A DNA stretch of 64,000 bases from Marinobacter nauticus (GTDB lineage Bacteria > Pseudomonadota > Gammaproteobacteria > Pseudomonadales > Oleiphilaceae), in the NCBI RefSeq assembly GCF_003634635.1, contig NZ_RBJB01000003.1, positions 905,127-969,126 on the forward strand, in the 5' to 3' direction. Positions 52,718-64,000 of the stretch are shown here, piece after piece. The stretch's first letter is position 1. The number at the start of each line of letters is the position of its first letter. The notes beneath the pieces were generated by a model. That model saw only the letters and a program-made list of their open reading frames with translations, made no database searches and was not told the DNA's origin. The position numbers and the translations under genes were made by a program.

Positions 52718-55102
52718 TCAACGGCGCGGGTTTCCGAACCTCCGGCGCTCGCGCTCGTCGTAGCCGTAGATGGCGTCCGCGATGTTGTCGGATGCACCGC
52801 CACTGCCGCCCAGACCTTTCAGTTCAATCCGGAACAGCAAGCGGGTGTCCAGTTCTTCGTCATCAGTCAGGTAGTTCTGGTGCACCACCTGAAAACTCCA
52901 GCAGCAGTTGTTATATTCCAGACCGGCAAGGGTGCCCACGGTTCGGTCGAGCTGAGAATCCCAGACCCAGCGACCAATGGCACTGACCTGGTCCGTTACC
53001 GGAAAGACCGTTCCAATGTCGGTTTGTTCCAGCTCATCCGGCCGGCTGTAGGTATGTCCGAGTGTCGCCAGGTAACGATAATCCTCGGAGTGGAAAATCA
53101 GCTGGCTGCGGCCCTCTTCGGTTTTCCGGGTTTCGTGATCCCACAACAGGGAAGAACGAAGCTCCAGATTGTCGATGGGGTTCAGCACCAACTCGCCCGC
53201 CAGCGGTGAGCGGCTCCGGTCGGATGCGCCCTCGCCAAACAGATCCACTTCACGATCTTCGAAATAGCGCACCTGGCCAACACTCACCCTGGCCCGCTCC
53301 GCCCCGGTCAGGAGGTCATTGAAACGACTGGTGAGCGCCACCGTCAACTGGTTGGCGTCACCGACCCGATCCCCGCCGGTAAACCGGTCCCGCCGGAACA
53401 GCTGATCAAAGCGGAAACTGCGGATGCCGGTATCAAAATCCGGGATGTGGTTCTGATCGGCCTCGGCATCGGCCCAGGCGTAATACAGCCGGGGCTCCAG
53501 GGTCTGGTTGTAAGGTACGTCAAACAGGCTGGATCGACGATCAAAATACAGACCATTGTCCCACTCGAACACCGGCACGGTGCGGTCGAAACTGGCCTCG
53601 CCCTGGGTGTAGTCGTCCAGTTCATAGCGGGTGTAGTCGAGGCTGACCGAAGGACGACTGAAGCCCCAGAGCGCGCGCATGGGCAACGCCAGTTCGGGAA
53701 TCGCCCGTAACCGCTGGCCGTTGGCCTTGTCCAGGCCGGTAAGGGTCTCATTGTCCCGGTAAAACCAGGTGTACTGGCTTTCCAGGTTTGCCTCCAGCCA
53801 GCCGGCTTCCAGCGAGCCGCCGTAGATCACTTCCGGCAACTGAGCGTAGGGTTTGTTGACATCGGCAATGCGGTCGCGGATGGTCTGGTAGCCGTTCAGG
53901 TAGGCCTCAAAGTACTGATTGGCGCCGTAGTAACGGACGCCACCCCGTCGCTGAAGATGCGTCGCCTGATCAATCTCGAGACTGCGGTTCAGATCGCTCA
54001 GGTAGTCCTCATCTGATATCACCGAGTAATCGCCGTAGCCGCTCCAGCCTCCGCCAAACGCCGCCCGGGTGGAAAAATCCAGGGCCCAGCGCTCGCCATT
54101 TTCACCCGGATTTTCATCCCGAAAAGCAGAATCATTGTCGATATACCCCAGCTGCAGCACCGATTCGCCATACCGACTGAGGTAGCGCCCCTCCACTTCC
54201 GTGAACAGGCCGCGACCGTGAATATACTGCGGTGTGAGGGTGGCATCATAATGGGGTGCCAGATTCAGATAGTACGGCAAGGCCAGATAAGCCCCGCTAC
54301 CAGCGCTGGACGAGCCAAACTGGGGATACAGGAAACCGGTCTTGCGGCGGTCATCAATCGGGAAGGTAATGTAAGGCCAGTAGAATACCGGCGCATCCAG
54401 CACTTCCAGCCGCACGTGCCGTGCAGTACCAAAACCTTCCGCCTGATCCAGCTCGATGTCCGATGCGACAATCGACCAATCATTCTGGCCCGGACCACAG
54501 GTAGTGATCATGCCATCGGAGATAACCACCTGGCTTTCACTGACCCTGGACAGGGATGAGGCCTCGCCCCTGAGTTCCGACTCGTGCAGGAGAAACGTGG
54601 CCGTGTTGATATCCAGTTGCCCGGACTGGGTAGAGTAGTTCGCTTCCTGCCCGGTCAGCAGAAAGCCCTCACCTCGGCTGACCAGCGGCCCTTTCAGCCG
54701 CAATTCACCGGACTGCTGGTTGTACCTTGCCTCCGCGCCGGTCGCCTGGAACGGACCCTGGCGCAGGCGCACATCTCCCTGCAGGTAAAGTTCGCTATTC
54801 AGTTCATAGCGGGCGTTCAGGGCACTGGCTTCCAGTGGCGCTGAACCATCGATACCCACGCCCGGCACCACAGCGCCATCGCCGCCAACCGTGCCCGGCA
54901 GATAACCGCCCTCGCAGAACACCGGCAGCCGTTCGGCCACTTCTGGCGGCAATTCATTGCGCGGGCGCCAGTCAATCTCAGCGGCGCTGGGGCTGCTACC
55001 CGCCCCCTCGGCACGTACGCCACTCGCTGCCAATGCCACGATGACGGCCAGGCTTGAAAGCCGGAACCTGGCGCACAACAGGGAGGAGCAATGGCTGGGC
55101 AC
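52718..55102 (-). CDS. lptD: LPS-assembly protein LptD
   Basis: 794 residues. A signal peptide (FRLSSLAVIVALAASGVRA) is followed by an OstA-like beta-jellyroll and then a large C-terminal barrel (for example WPYITFPIDDRRKTGFLYPQ and GSGAYLALPYYLNLAPHYDA). Four Cys are visible in the positions expected for the two essential disulfides: VFCEGGYLPG, ITTCGPGQ and the pair in YNNCCWSF. With LptE it inserts LPS into the outer leaflet. It heads the surA-pdxA-rsmA-apaH block and is divergent from amgK. Confidence 0.95.
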   Translation of the reverse strand: MPSHCSSLLCARFRLSSLAVIVALAASGVRAEGAGSSPSAAEIDWRPRNELPPEVAERLPVFCEGGYLPGTVGGDGAVVPGVGIDGSAPLEASALNARYELNSELYLQGDVRLRQGPFQATGAEARYNQQSGELRLKGPLVSRGEGFLLTGQEANYSTQSGQLDINTATFLLHESELRGEASSLSRVSESQVVISDGMITTCGPGQNDWSIVASDIELDQAEGFGTARHVRLEVLDAPVFYWPYITFPIDDRRKTGFLYPQFGSSSAGSGAYLALPYYLNLAPHYDATLTPQYIHGRGLFTEVEGRYLSRYGESVLQLGYIDNDSAFRDENPGENGERWALDFSTRAAFGGGWSGYGDYSVISDEDYLSDLNRSLEIDQATHLQRRGGVRYYGANQYFEAYLNGYQTIRDRIADVNKPYAQLPEVIYGGSLEAGWLEANLESQYTWFYRDNETLTGLDKANGQRLRAIPELALPMRALWGFSRPSVSLDYTRYELDDYTQGEASFDRTVPVFEWDNGLYFDRRSSLFDVPYNQTLEPRLYYAWADAEADQNHIPDFDTGIRSFRFDQLFRRDRFTGGDRVGDANQLTVALTSRFNDLLTGAERARVSVGQVRYFEDREVDLFGEGASDRSRSPLAGELVLNPIDNLELRSSLLWDHETRKTEEGRSQLIFHSEDYRYLATLGHTYSRPDELEQTDIGTVFPVTDQVSAIGRWVWDSQLDRTVGTLAGLEYNNCCWSFQVVHQNYLTDDEELDTRLLFRIELKGLGGSGGASDNIADAIYGYDERERRRFGNPRR

Positions 55103-55216
55103 GTTGACGAAATTCCTGTTCCATTTGAATGATGGCTGGGCGTAAGGGCACCTAGTTTACACGCGCCCTCAAGGCTTGTTAACGGAAAGCCCGCTGCAAT
55201 TCCGTTTTACCCTCTT

Positions 55217-55222
55217 TATACT
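55217..55222 (+). promoter_or_regulatory. Possible -10 element of amgK
   Basis: TATACT lies 68 bases before the amgK start. The best -35 candidate (CTGCAA, 17 bp upstream) is poor, so this is tentative. Confidence 0.3.
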
Positions 55223-55289
55223 CCGGTGCAGAGAGTGCCCGGTTAACGCGCCGGCCATCATCCACCGATCCAGGAATGCTGATCTGACC

Positions 55290-57767
<2,478 letters not shown>

Positions 57768-57771
<4 letters not shown>

Positions 57772-58745
57772 TCCCCGCTGGCCGACCGGTTTTTCAGCCA
57801 GGCACTGACCCGGCTGGCAACCCGCATCGCATCTTCAGCCCGGAGTGGTCGATTGAGGGCCACGGGCTGACGGTCGTAACCGGCCACGTCCGCGCGAGCA
57901 AACGCCGCCGCCCGCGCCTGGCCCTCTGCGCCGGAAGGCCCAGCGGAATCATGCAGATCCAGCACCGGCCATCCCTGTCCTCCGTTTCGCTCCTTCAACA
58001 ACGAGGGCAAGGTAACGGCCTGCCGGGCCGGAAACCGGGGGGCCAGCCAGACCACCGCAGACACGGCAGCGGCGTCCGCCGCCCAGTCCGTGACATAGTC
58101 GGCAGACCAGCCAATGCCCAGCACGCCCACACGTTCATAGCCACGCTGCTGCAATACCGCTACCCCGGCGGACAGAATTGTACGAACCGAATTTCGAAAA
58201 TCTGCGGTCAGGTCATCAAGAGGCGGTTCCTCAGCCACATCAATCATGACCGAATCCGGTGTATTCCCGCCCTGATCCGGGTTCTGTCCGGCGTCATCAT
58301 CCAGGCCAGGCGCCATGACATCCATGCGATGTCGGCGTATCGCCTCCGGCGGCAGCCCGAGGCCAACCGTCATCACCGCAAGACCCCGCTCCGCCAGCGC
58401 CACCCGCAACGATCCCAGCACACCCTCGTCGGCCGTCTGGCCTTCGTCGGCCAGTATCAGCAAAGCCCCGGTTGCCGGCGTAACGTATTCGGGCAGGAAC
58501 AACCCCAACGCCCGGCCTTCGTCGTCCAGATCGAGCCAGACAGCCTGCTCCGGGTAACGCCGTACCAGCGCCCATTCGCCCAAACCCGTTGAAAAGCCGG
58601 ATCTTGACGCTGGATTAGCCTTGGTCGCGGGTTCCGCTTCCTCACCCCCCTTCGCCTCATCCTGGGCCACAGCGGCGTTCAGCCAGCCGCTGATCAAGAA
58701 CAGACAAAGTAATCTGATTGCTTTCAACACCATGAGCCAATGCAC
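57768..58745 (-). CDS. DUF3530 protein, alpha/beta-hydrolase-like
   Basis: 325 residues; the ATG at 58745 or the Met at 58733 could start. Signal peptide (LLCLFLISGWLNAAVA), then an acidic low-complexity stretch and a hydrolase-like body: GALLILADEGQTADEG, LAERGLAVMTVGLGLPPE, and VGVLGIGWSADYVTDWAAD at the position of a nucleophile elbow, in which Gly-Trp-Ser-Ala-Asp departs from GxSxG. DUF3530 proteins are of unknown function; catalysis is not assured. It is convergent with djlA and divergent from rpe. Confidence 0.72.
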
Positions 58746-58831
58746 CTATCCCGCTGCGAAAATCACCGGCAAACTGATAGACTAGCAGGGTTGCCCAGAG
58801 GCCGATAATTCACTACCCCGAGAGAGCCCCG

Positions 58832-59518
58832 ATGAATTCATATCTGATTGCCCCATCCATCCTCTCCGCCGATTTCGCCCGTCTGGGAGAAGAAGTCGAT
58901 AACGTTCTGGCTGCTGGTGCCGACGTGGTGCACTTCGATGTGATGGACAATCATTATGTCCCCAATCTCACCATCGGGCCCATGGTGTGCGAGGCCCTGC
59001 GCAAGCACGGCGTTACCGCCCCCATCGACGTGCACCTGATGGTGTCTCCGGTGGATGACCTGATCCGCATGTTTATTGACGCCGGCGCCAGCTACATCAC
59101 CTTCCACCCGGAGGCCAGCAACCACATCGACCGTTCCCTGCAACTGATCCGCGACGGCGGCTGCAAGGCCGGGCTGGTGTTTAACCCCGCCACCCCGCTG
59201 AGCTACATGGACTACGTCATGGACAAGCTCGACATGGTGCTGCTGATGTCAGTGAACCCGGGCTTCGGTGGCCAGAAGTTTATCCCCGGCACCCTCGACA
59301 AGCTCAAGGAAGCCCGCAAGAAGATTGATGCCAGCAACTACAACATTCGCCTGGAAATCGATGGTGGCGTGAAAACCGACAACATCCGGGAAATTGCCGA
59401 GGCCGGCGCCGACACCTTCGTGGCCGGCTCTGCCATATTCAACACTCCCGATTACAAGGCCACCATCGACGCCATGCGAGAGGAACTTGAGCAGGCCCGC
59501 AAGGTGATCGGCGGATGA
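58832..59518 (+). CDS. rpe: Ribulose-phosphate 3-epimerase
   Basis: 228 residues. Seen: [36 protein letters not shown] with catalytic Asp, [29 protein letters not shown] and [13 protein letters not shown]. The enzyme interconverts ribulose-5-phosphate and xylulose-5-phosphate. Its stop overlaps the gph start (ATGA), and trpE follows, a gene order common in pseudomonads and relatives. Confidence 0.95.
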   Translation: MNSYLIAPSILSADFARLGEEVDNVLAAGADVVHFDVMDNHYVPNLTIGPMVCEALRKHGVTAPIDVHLMVSPVDDLIRMFIDAGASYITFHPEASNHIDRSLQLIRDGGCKAGLVFNPATPLSYMDYVMDKLDMVLLMSVNPGFGGQKFIPGTLDKLKEARKKIDASNYNIRLEIDGGVKTDNIREIAEAGADTFVAGSAIFNTPDYKATIDAMREELEQARKVIGG

Positions 59519-60204
59519 GCCTGAAAGGCCTGTTCAACGCCCGCTGGCCGGGAGTCGCCCTGTTTGATCTGGACGGCACGCTGGTAGACAGCGCACCGGA
59601 TCTGGCCGCCGCCGTGGATCAGATGCTGGAGCACCTGGGGCGTAGCCCGGCAGGCCTGGACAAGGTGCGCACCTGGGTTGGCAACGGCGCCCAGGTTCTG
59701 GTGCGCCGGGCCCTGGCCGGAAAAACCGATTGGGAACCCGCCACCGCTAAAGATGAGGCGCTGTTCAACGACGCCCTGACCATTTTCTATCATGCCTACG
59801 GCCAGCTGAATGGCCGGCATTCCGAGGTATTTCCCGGCGTCCATGACTGCCTGGACCACCTGAGGCAACTGGGCTGCCGGATGGCCGTGGTCACTAACAA
59901 ACCTGACCAGTTTGTTCAGCCCCTGCTGGAAAAAACCGGTCTGGATCAGTGGTTCGACCTCTCGGTCGGTGGCGATACCCTGCCAGTGAAAAAACCGGAC
60001 CCGGCGCCCTTGCTGCACGCCATGGAAAAACTGGGCGGCACACGGGGCACCACGGTGATGATCGGGGACTCCAAAGCTGACGTCAATGCAGCCCTGGCAG
60101 CAGGCATCCCCTGCGTCGCCGTCAGGTATGGCTATAACTTTGGCGGCTCCGTTGACAGTCTCGGTGCAGATGCTGTTGTTGATTCGCTGGCCGAGCTTTT
60201 GTAA
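59515..60204 (+). CDS. gph: Phosphoglycolate phosphatase
   Basis: 229 residues, HAD superfamily. Motif [19 protein letters not shown], motif [16 protein letters not shown] and motif [24 protein letters not shown] with GYNFGG after it. It removes 2-phosphoglycolate, formed in DNA repair and oxygenation side reactions. It overlaps rpe and precedes the trp leader; gph and trpE are separated by the attenuator region. Confidence 0.92.
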   Translation: MSLKGLFNARWPGVALFDLDGTLVDSAPDLAAAVDQMLEHLGRSPAGLDKVRTWVGNGAQVLVRRALAGKTDWEPATAKDEALFNDALTIFYHAYGQLNGRHSEVFPGVHDCLDHLRQLGCRMAVVTNKPDQFVQPLLEKTGLDQWFDLSVGGDTLPVKKPDPAPLLHAMEKLGGTRGTTVMIGDSKADVNAALAAGIPCVAVRYGYNFGGSVDSLGADAVVDSLAELL

Positions 60205-60224
60205 TCTCGCAAGGACGTTTTATT

Positions 60225-60335
60225 TTGAACACATCAATTCGGGAGATTCCTGCCGTGCAGGGACTGAATCTGACTGCAGCGCGAGGCATCCTGACAACCC
60301 GCGCAACACGATGGTGGCGATGGCGCACCGGCTGA
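60225..60335 (+). CDS. trpL: trp leader peptide with WWRW cluster (trpL candidate)
   Basis: 36 codons from a TTG at 60225, with AAGGA nine bases before it, to TGA 60333-60335. The last residues read TRWWRWRTG: three Trp in four residues. This fits a leader that stalls ribosomes when Trp-tRNA is scarce, upstream of trpE. Following structures: GCAAGC/GCTTGC (60336-60341 and 60365-60370) and a weak CGGTG/CACCG hairpin (60389-60401) with a TT tail. The terminator is weak, so attenuation is inferred mainly from the Trp cluster and Shine-Dalgarno site. Confidence 0.65.
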   Translation: MNTSIREIPAVQGLNLTAARGILTTRATRWWRWRTG

Positions 60336-60440
60336 GCAAGCCCCGGGGCTGATGGCGCATGCCTGCTTGCCCGCACCACCGGTCACAGCGGTGTAACACC
60401 GTTCTGACAAAACGCAGATCAGATTTCAGGAAACCGAACC

Positions 60441-61928
60441 ATGACACCCGAGCAATTCCACGAGCTCGCTGAAGCCGGCTATAACCGTATCCCTGTGTAC
60501 CGCGAAGTTCTGGCGGATCTCGACACTCCCCTCAGCACCTATCTGAAACTGGCCAGCGGGCCATACTCCTACCTGTTCGAATCGGTACAGGGTGGCGAGA
60601 AATGGGGCCGATATTCAATCATTGGCTTACCCAGCCAGGAAGTGCTGAAAGTCTTCGACCACCGCATCGAAGTCAGCCGCAACGGCGAAGTGGTCGAACA
60701 TGCAGAGGTCGATGACCCTCTGGCTTTCGTGGACGACTACCAGAAGCGCTTTAACGCCCCGGACCTGCCCGAACTGCCCCGGTTCAACGGTGGCCTGGTG
60801 GGCTATTTCGGCTACGACACCGTGCGCTACATCGAAAAGCGCCTGCGCCACAGCTGCCCGCCCGACCAGATCGGCACGCCGGATATTCTGTTGATGGTGT
60901 CCAATGAAATCGTGGTGTTCGACAACCTGCGCGGCAAGTTGCATCTGATTGTGCACGTGGACCCGTCTATTGAAGGCGCCTACGAAGCGGCACAACGCCG
61001 CATCGACGAGCTGGAAAGCCAACTGCACCGCCAGACCGCCAACGCCCCCCGCACACCGGAACATCTACGCGGCAAGGTGGTGGACGAGAGCGACTTTATT
61101 TCCGGCTTTACCCAGGACAGATTCGAAGCGGCGGTGGACAAGATCAAAGGCTACGTGCTGGATGGCGATGTCATGCAAACCGTCATTTCCCAGCGCATGT
61201 CGATTCCTTTCGAGGCACCACCCCTGAACCTCTACCGTTCGCTGCGCGTGCTCAACCCGTCACCGTATATGTACTTCCTGGATCTGGAAGACTTCCACAT
61301 TGTCGGCTCATCTCCGGAAATCCTGGCGCGTGTGGAAGATGAGGAAGTCACCGTCCGGCCCATCGCCGGCACCCGCAAGCGTGGCGCCACCGATGCCGAG
61401 GACAAAGCCCTGGAAAAGGAACTCTTGGCCGACCCGAAAGAGATCGCCGAGCACCTGATGTTGATCGACCTGGGCCGCAACGACGCCGGCCGGGTGTCGG
61501 AAACCGGCACAGTGAAGCTGACCGACAAGATGATCGTGGAGCGCTATTCCCACGTGATGCACATTGTCTCTAACGTGACCGGTCGACTGAAAGAAAACAC
61601 CAGCTGCCTGGACGTGCTGCGCGCCACCCTGCCCGCAGGCACCCTCAGCGGCGCGCCGAAAATCCGCGCCATGGAGATTATCGACGAGCTGGAACCGGTA
61701 AAGCGCGGCGTATACGGCGGTGCGGTCGGTTACCTGTCGTTCAACGGCAACATGGACACCGCCATCGCCATCCGCACCGCGGTCATCAAGGACAACACCC
61801 TGCACATCCAGGCCGGCGCCGGCGTGGTGGCAGACTCCATTCCCCGCCTCGAATGGAAAGAAACCATGAACAAGGGCCGCGCCATTTTCCGTGCCGTGGC
61901 CATGACCTACAACGACTACGACCATTGA
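60441..61928 (+). CDS. trpE: Anthranilate synthase component I TrpE
   Basis: 495 residues, start preceded by AGGAAA. The N-terminal feedback region ([20 protein letters not shown]) and the catalytic chorismate-binding half are seen: [79 protein letters not shown] and [13 protein letters not shown]. With TrpG it makes anthranilate from chorismate and glutamine. trpG follows 16 bases on. Confidence 0.95.
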   Translation: MTPEQFHELAEAGYNRIPVYREVLADLDTPLSTYLKLASGPYSYLFESVQGGEKWGRYSIIGLPSQEVLKVFDHRIEVSRNGEVVEHAEVDDPLAFVDDYQKRFNAPDLPELPRFNGGLVGYFGYDTVRYIEKRLRHSCPPDQIGTPDILLMVSNEIVVFDNLRGKLHLIVHVDPSIEGAYEAAQRRIDELESQLHRQTANAPRTPEHLRGKVVDESDFISGFTQDRFEAAVDKIKGYVLDGDVMQTVISQRMSIPFEAPPLNLYRSLRVLNPSPYMYFLDLEDFHIVGSSPEILARVEDEEVTVRPIAGTRKRGATDAEDKALEKELLADPKEIAEHLMLIDLGRNDAGRVSETGTVKLTDKMIVERYSHVMHIVSNVTGRLKENTSCLDVLRATLPAGTLSGAPKIRAMEIIDELEPVKRGVYGGAVGYLSFNGNMDTAIAIRTAVIKDNTLHIQAGAGVVADSIPRLEWKETMNKGRAIFRAVAMTYNDYDH

Positions 61929-61944
61929 GGCGGAGGAACAGATT

Positions 61945-62523
61945 ATGTTGCTGATGATCGATAACTACGATTCCTTCACCTACAACGTGGTGCAGTACCT
62001 GGCTGAGCTGGGTGCCGACGTACAGGTATACCGGAACGACGAAATCACCATTGAACAAATCGAAGCTCTGAACCCCGAGCGACTGGTGATTTCCCCGGGC
62101 CCCTGCACGCCGAACGAGGCGGGGATCTCCATGGACGCCATTCGTCATTTCGCCGGAAAACTGCCTATCCTGGGTATCTGCCTGGGCCACCAGTCCATCG
62201 GCCAGGTATACGGCGGCGACGTCATCCGGGCAGGCAAGGTAATGCATGGCAAAGTGTCAGCGGTGTACCACAAGGATGCAGGTGTGTTTCGCGGCCTGAA
62301 CAATCCCTTGCAGGCTACCCGTTACCACAGCCTGGTGATCGACAAGAACACTCTGCCCGATTGCCTGGAAGTGACCGCCTGGACCCGCAACGACGACGGC
62401 TCCGTTGAAGAAATCATGGGCGTACGCCACAAGACCCTGCCCATCGAAGGCGTGCAGTTCCACCCCGAGTCGATCATGACCGAACAGGGCCATGAACTGC
62501 TGCGCAACTTCCTGAGAACATAA
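61945..62523 (+). CDS. trpG: Anthranilate synthase component II TrpG (glutamine amidotransferase)
   Basis: 192 residues, class I amidotransferase. Seen: [33 protein letters not shown], the nucleophile [15 protein letters not shown], and [18 protein letters not shown] with the catalytic His-Glu. It supplies ammonia to TrpE; in some relatives the same protein also serves PabB. GGAGGAACAG precedes the ATG, and trpD follows 18 bases after the stop. Confidence 0.94.
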   Translation: MLLMIDNYDSFTYNVVQYLAELGADVQVYRNDEITIEQIEALNPERLVISPGPCTPNEAGISMDAIRHFAGKLPILGICLGHQSIGQVYGGDVIRAGKVMHGKVSAVYHKDAGVFRGLNNPLQATRYHSLVIDKNTLPDCLEVTAWTRNDDGSVEEIMGVRHKTLPIEGVQFHPESIMTEQGHELLRNFLRT

Positions 62524-62541
62524 CAAGAGGCCGACGACCCC

Positions 62542-63570
62542 ATGGACATGAAACAAGCACTGAACCGCATTGCCTCCAACCTGGACCTGTCCCGGGACGA
62601 AATGAAGGATGTGATGCGTATTGTGATGAACGGCGAAGCCACCGACGCCCAGATCGGCGCCTTCCTGATGGGCCTGCGCCTGAAGAGCGAAACCATCGAC
62701 GAAATCACCGGCGCCACCGAAGTGATGCGTGAATTGGCCACCAAGGTCAGCATCAACGCCAGCCCGCTGGTGGATATCGTCGGCACCGGTGGCGATGGTG
62801 CCAATCTGTTCAACGTCTCCTCTGCCTCTTCCTTTGTGGTGGCCGCAGCCGGCGGCTTCGTCGCCAAGCACGGCAACCGGGGCGTATCGTCCAAGAGCGG
62901 CAGCGCCGACCTGATCGAAAAGGCCGGCATCAACCTGGACATGAAGCCGGAGGAAGTGGCCCGTTGCGTCGAACAGATCGGCGTCGGTTTCATGTTTGCG
63001 CCGGCCCACCACGGCGCCATGAAACACGCCATCGGCCCGCGCCGGGAGCTGGGTTGCCGGACGATCTTTAATATTCTTGGCCCGATGACCAATCCGGCCG
63101 GCGTCACTCGCCAGCTGATCGGCGTGTTCACCAGGGAACTGTGCCGCCCGATGGCAGAAGTCATGCAGCGCCTGGGCGCAAAACACATCATGGTGGTCTG
63201 CTCGAAGGATGGCCTGGATGAAATCAGTCTGGCCACGGTCACCCATGTTGCCGAACTGAAGGATGGCGAAATCACCGAATACGACCTGACGCCGGAAGAC
63301 CTGGGCATCAAGAGCCAGTCGCTGGTGGGCCTGACGGTGGATTCCTCCGACGAATCCCTGAAGCTGATCAAGGCCGCTTTCGGTCGCAACCACGACGAGA
63401 CCACCGAAAAAGCCCGCGACATGATCGCGCTGAACGCCGGCGCGGCCATTTATGTCGCCGGCCTGGCCAAGACCGCCAAAGAAGGCGTCGACATGGCACT
63501 GGATGCCATGGGTTCCGGTTTAGCGGCTGGCAAGATGTCGGAGCTGGCTGATTTTTCTCAGTGTTTCTAA
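62542..63570 (+). CDS. trpD: Anthranilate phosphoribosyltransferase TrpD
   Basis: 342 residues. Motifs: the PRPP site [57 protein letters not shown] and [14 protein letters not shown]. It attaches phosphoribose to anthranilate. The distance to trpC is unusually long (162 bases) and is filled by a composite palindrome. Confidence 0.95.
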   Translation: MDMKQALNRIASNLDLSRDEMKDVMRIVMNGEATDAQIGAFLMGLRLKSETIDEITGATEVMRELATKVSINASPLVDIVGTGGDGANLFNVSSASSFVVAAAGGFVAKHGNRGVSSKSGSADLIEKAGINLDMKPEEVARCVEQIGVGFMFAPAHHGAMKHAIGPRRELGCRTIFNILGPMTNPAGVTRQLIGVFTRELCRPMAEVMQRLGAKHIMVVCSKDGLDEISLATVTHVAELKDGEITEYDLTPEDLGIKSQSLVGLTVDSSDESLKLIKAAFGRNHDETTEKARDMIALNAGAAIYVAGLAKTAKEGVDMALDAMGSGLAAGKMSELADFSQCF

Positions 63571-63598
63571 TTCCGGCCTATTTTTGATGGAGCCGGAC

Positions 63599-63708
63599 GA
63601 GCTGGTGAGGGAGCCTTTCCAAAACACGCCCACGAGTACGTCCCTGTAGGGCTTGACTTCAGCCATCCATGGCTGAAGACAGTTTTGGAAAGGCTCCCTC
63701 ACCAGCTC
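63599..63708. repeat. Composite palindrome with perfect 27-bp arms (copy 2), inside the trp operon
   Basis: Perfect inverted arms 63599-63625 and 63682-63708. The interior holds the hairpin CTTCAGCCAT-CC-ATGGCTGAAG and a CCCTGTAGGG-containing segment; read in reverse complement it aligns with the interior of copy 1 (shared GCCATGGATGGC and ACAGGGA-GT blocks). It lies between trpD and trpC. Confidence 0.85.
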
Positions 63709-63732
63709 TCGCAAACTTTATACGGGCCAGCT

Positions 63733-64000
63733 ATGACTGACAGACATTTGGATAAGACTCCCACCATCCTGCGTAAAATCGTTGATCGGAAATGGGGGGA
63801 AATTGATGAACGTAAGCCCAAGGTTTCGATTGCAGACCTGAAAGCCATGGCCGGCGATCAAGCTCCAGCGCGTGGATTCGCCAATGCCCTGCGCACCCGC
63901 ATCGAAGCTCAGCGGCCAGCGGTCATCGCCGAGATCAAGAAGGCTTCACCCAGCAAAGGCATCCTGCGAGATCCCTTTGAACCGGAACGCATCGCCGAAA
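63733..64000 (+). CDS. trpC: Indole-3-glycerol phosphate synthase TrpC, N-terminal part (cut by window end)
   Basis: The frame is open from ATG 63733 to the window's last base (89 codons). The opening TPTILRKIVDRKWGEIDE and the beta1 active-site segment VIAEIKKASPSKGILRDPF match IGPS, which closes the indole ring of the Trp pathway. The Lys residues in that segment are catalytic or phosphate-binding in the family. It belongs to the trpEGDC cluster. Confidence 0.93.
   Translation, partial: MTDRHLDKTPTILRKIVDRKWGEIDERKPKVSIADLKAMAGDQAPARGFANALRTRIEAQRPAVIAEIKKASPSKGILRDPFEPERIAE

Noticed and set aside
62257..63393. Long antisense ORFs over trpD
   Set aside because: They mirror the strongly supported trpD and have no recognisable domain.

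Overview
The window is a gene-dense, GC-rich stretch of a gammaproteobacterial chromosome, most like Marinobacter or a close marine relative. The evidence is gene order and content: lptD-surA-pdxA-rsmA-apaH divergent from amgK-murU-djlA, rpe-gph-trpE-trpG-trpD-trpC, a TRAP-type transporter, a Lif-dependent lipase with its foldase, RTX adhesin remains and a SulP anion transporter. No phage, insertion sequence, CRISPR array, tRNA or rRNA was seen.

Layout. 1-3.2 kb: C-terminal part of a giant type I-secreted adhesin, with three 97-residue repeats, PA14, cadherin-like and RTX parts. 3.2-9.5 kb: CASTOR/POLLUX-like channel protein, outer-membrane protein, SulP transporter with a divergent ribbon-helix-helix regulator and a palindromic operator, ChaN-like lipoprotein. 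9.6-13.2 kb: SIMPL protein, a GH84 hexosaminidase without signal peptide, acyltransferase, helical protein. 13.3-16.4 kb: dctP-dctQ-dctM TRAP operon in which dctQ carries a one-base frameshift. 16.4-19 kb: cyclopropane-synthase-like methyltransferase coupled to a geranylgeranyl-reductase-family flavoprotein. 19-25.3 kb: porin, DUF2057 protein, a choice-of-anchor I lipoprotein behind a multi-site Pho box, Dps, DUF2061 protein, Lpd-like flavoprotein. 25.5-28.9 kb: LysE exporter, DAHP synthase preceded by a leader peptide rich in Phe, Tyr and Trp plus a terminator, secretin-N-like protein, membrane J-protein. 29.1-36.1 kb: RND efflux pair, AraC regulator, PAS-GGDEF-EAL protein. 36.3-44.1 kb: Aer-like chemoreceptor, DUF3301 protein, lipase and foldase, convergent histidine kinase and NarL-type regulator, PstS-OmpA fusion behind a Pho box. 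44.2-50.3 kb: aminotransferase, inositol-monophosphatase-family protein, slmA, thiG, thiS, DUF423 protein, apaH, rsmA. 50.3-57.8 kb: pdxA, surA, lptD, amgK, murU, djlA. 57.8-64 kb: DUF3530 protein, rpe, gph, a trp leader peptide, trpE, trpG, trpD and the start of trpC.

Themes. Aromatic amino acid synthesis appears at two loci, each with a candidate attenuator: aroF (leader with mixed aromatics) and trpE (leader with a Trp cluster). Phosphate-starvation control is suggested at two loci by 11-bp-phased PhoB half-sites. Envelope biogenesis and cell-wall recycling form a conserved block. Two composite palindromes share a core but have different, perfectly paired arms; one lies inside the trp operon.

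All functional calls rest on reading motifs and gene order by eye; no database search was run.
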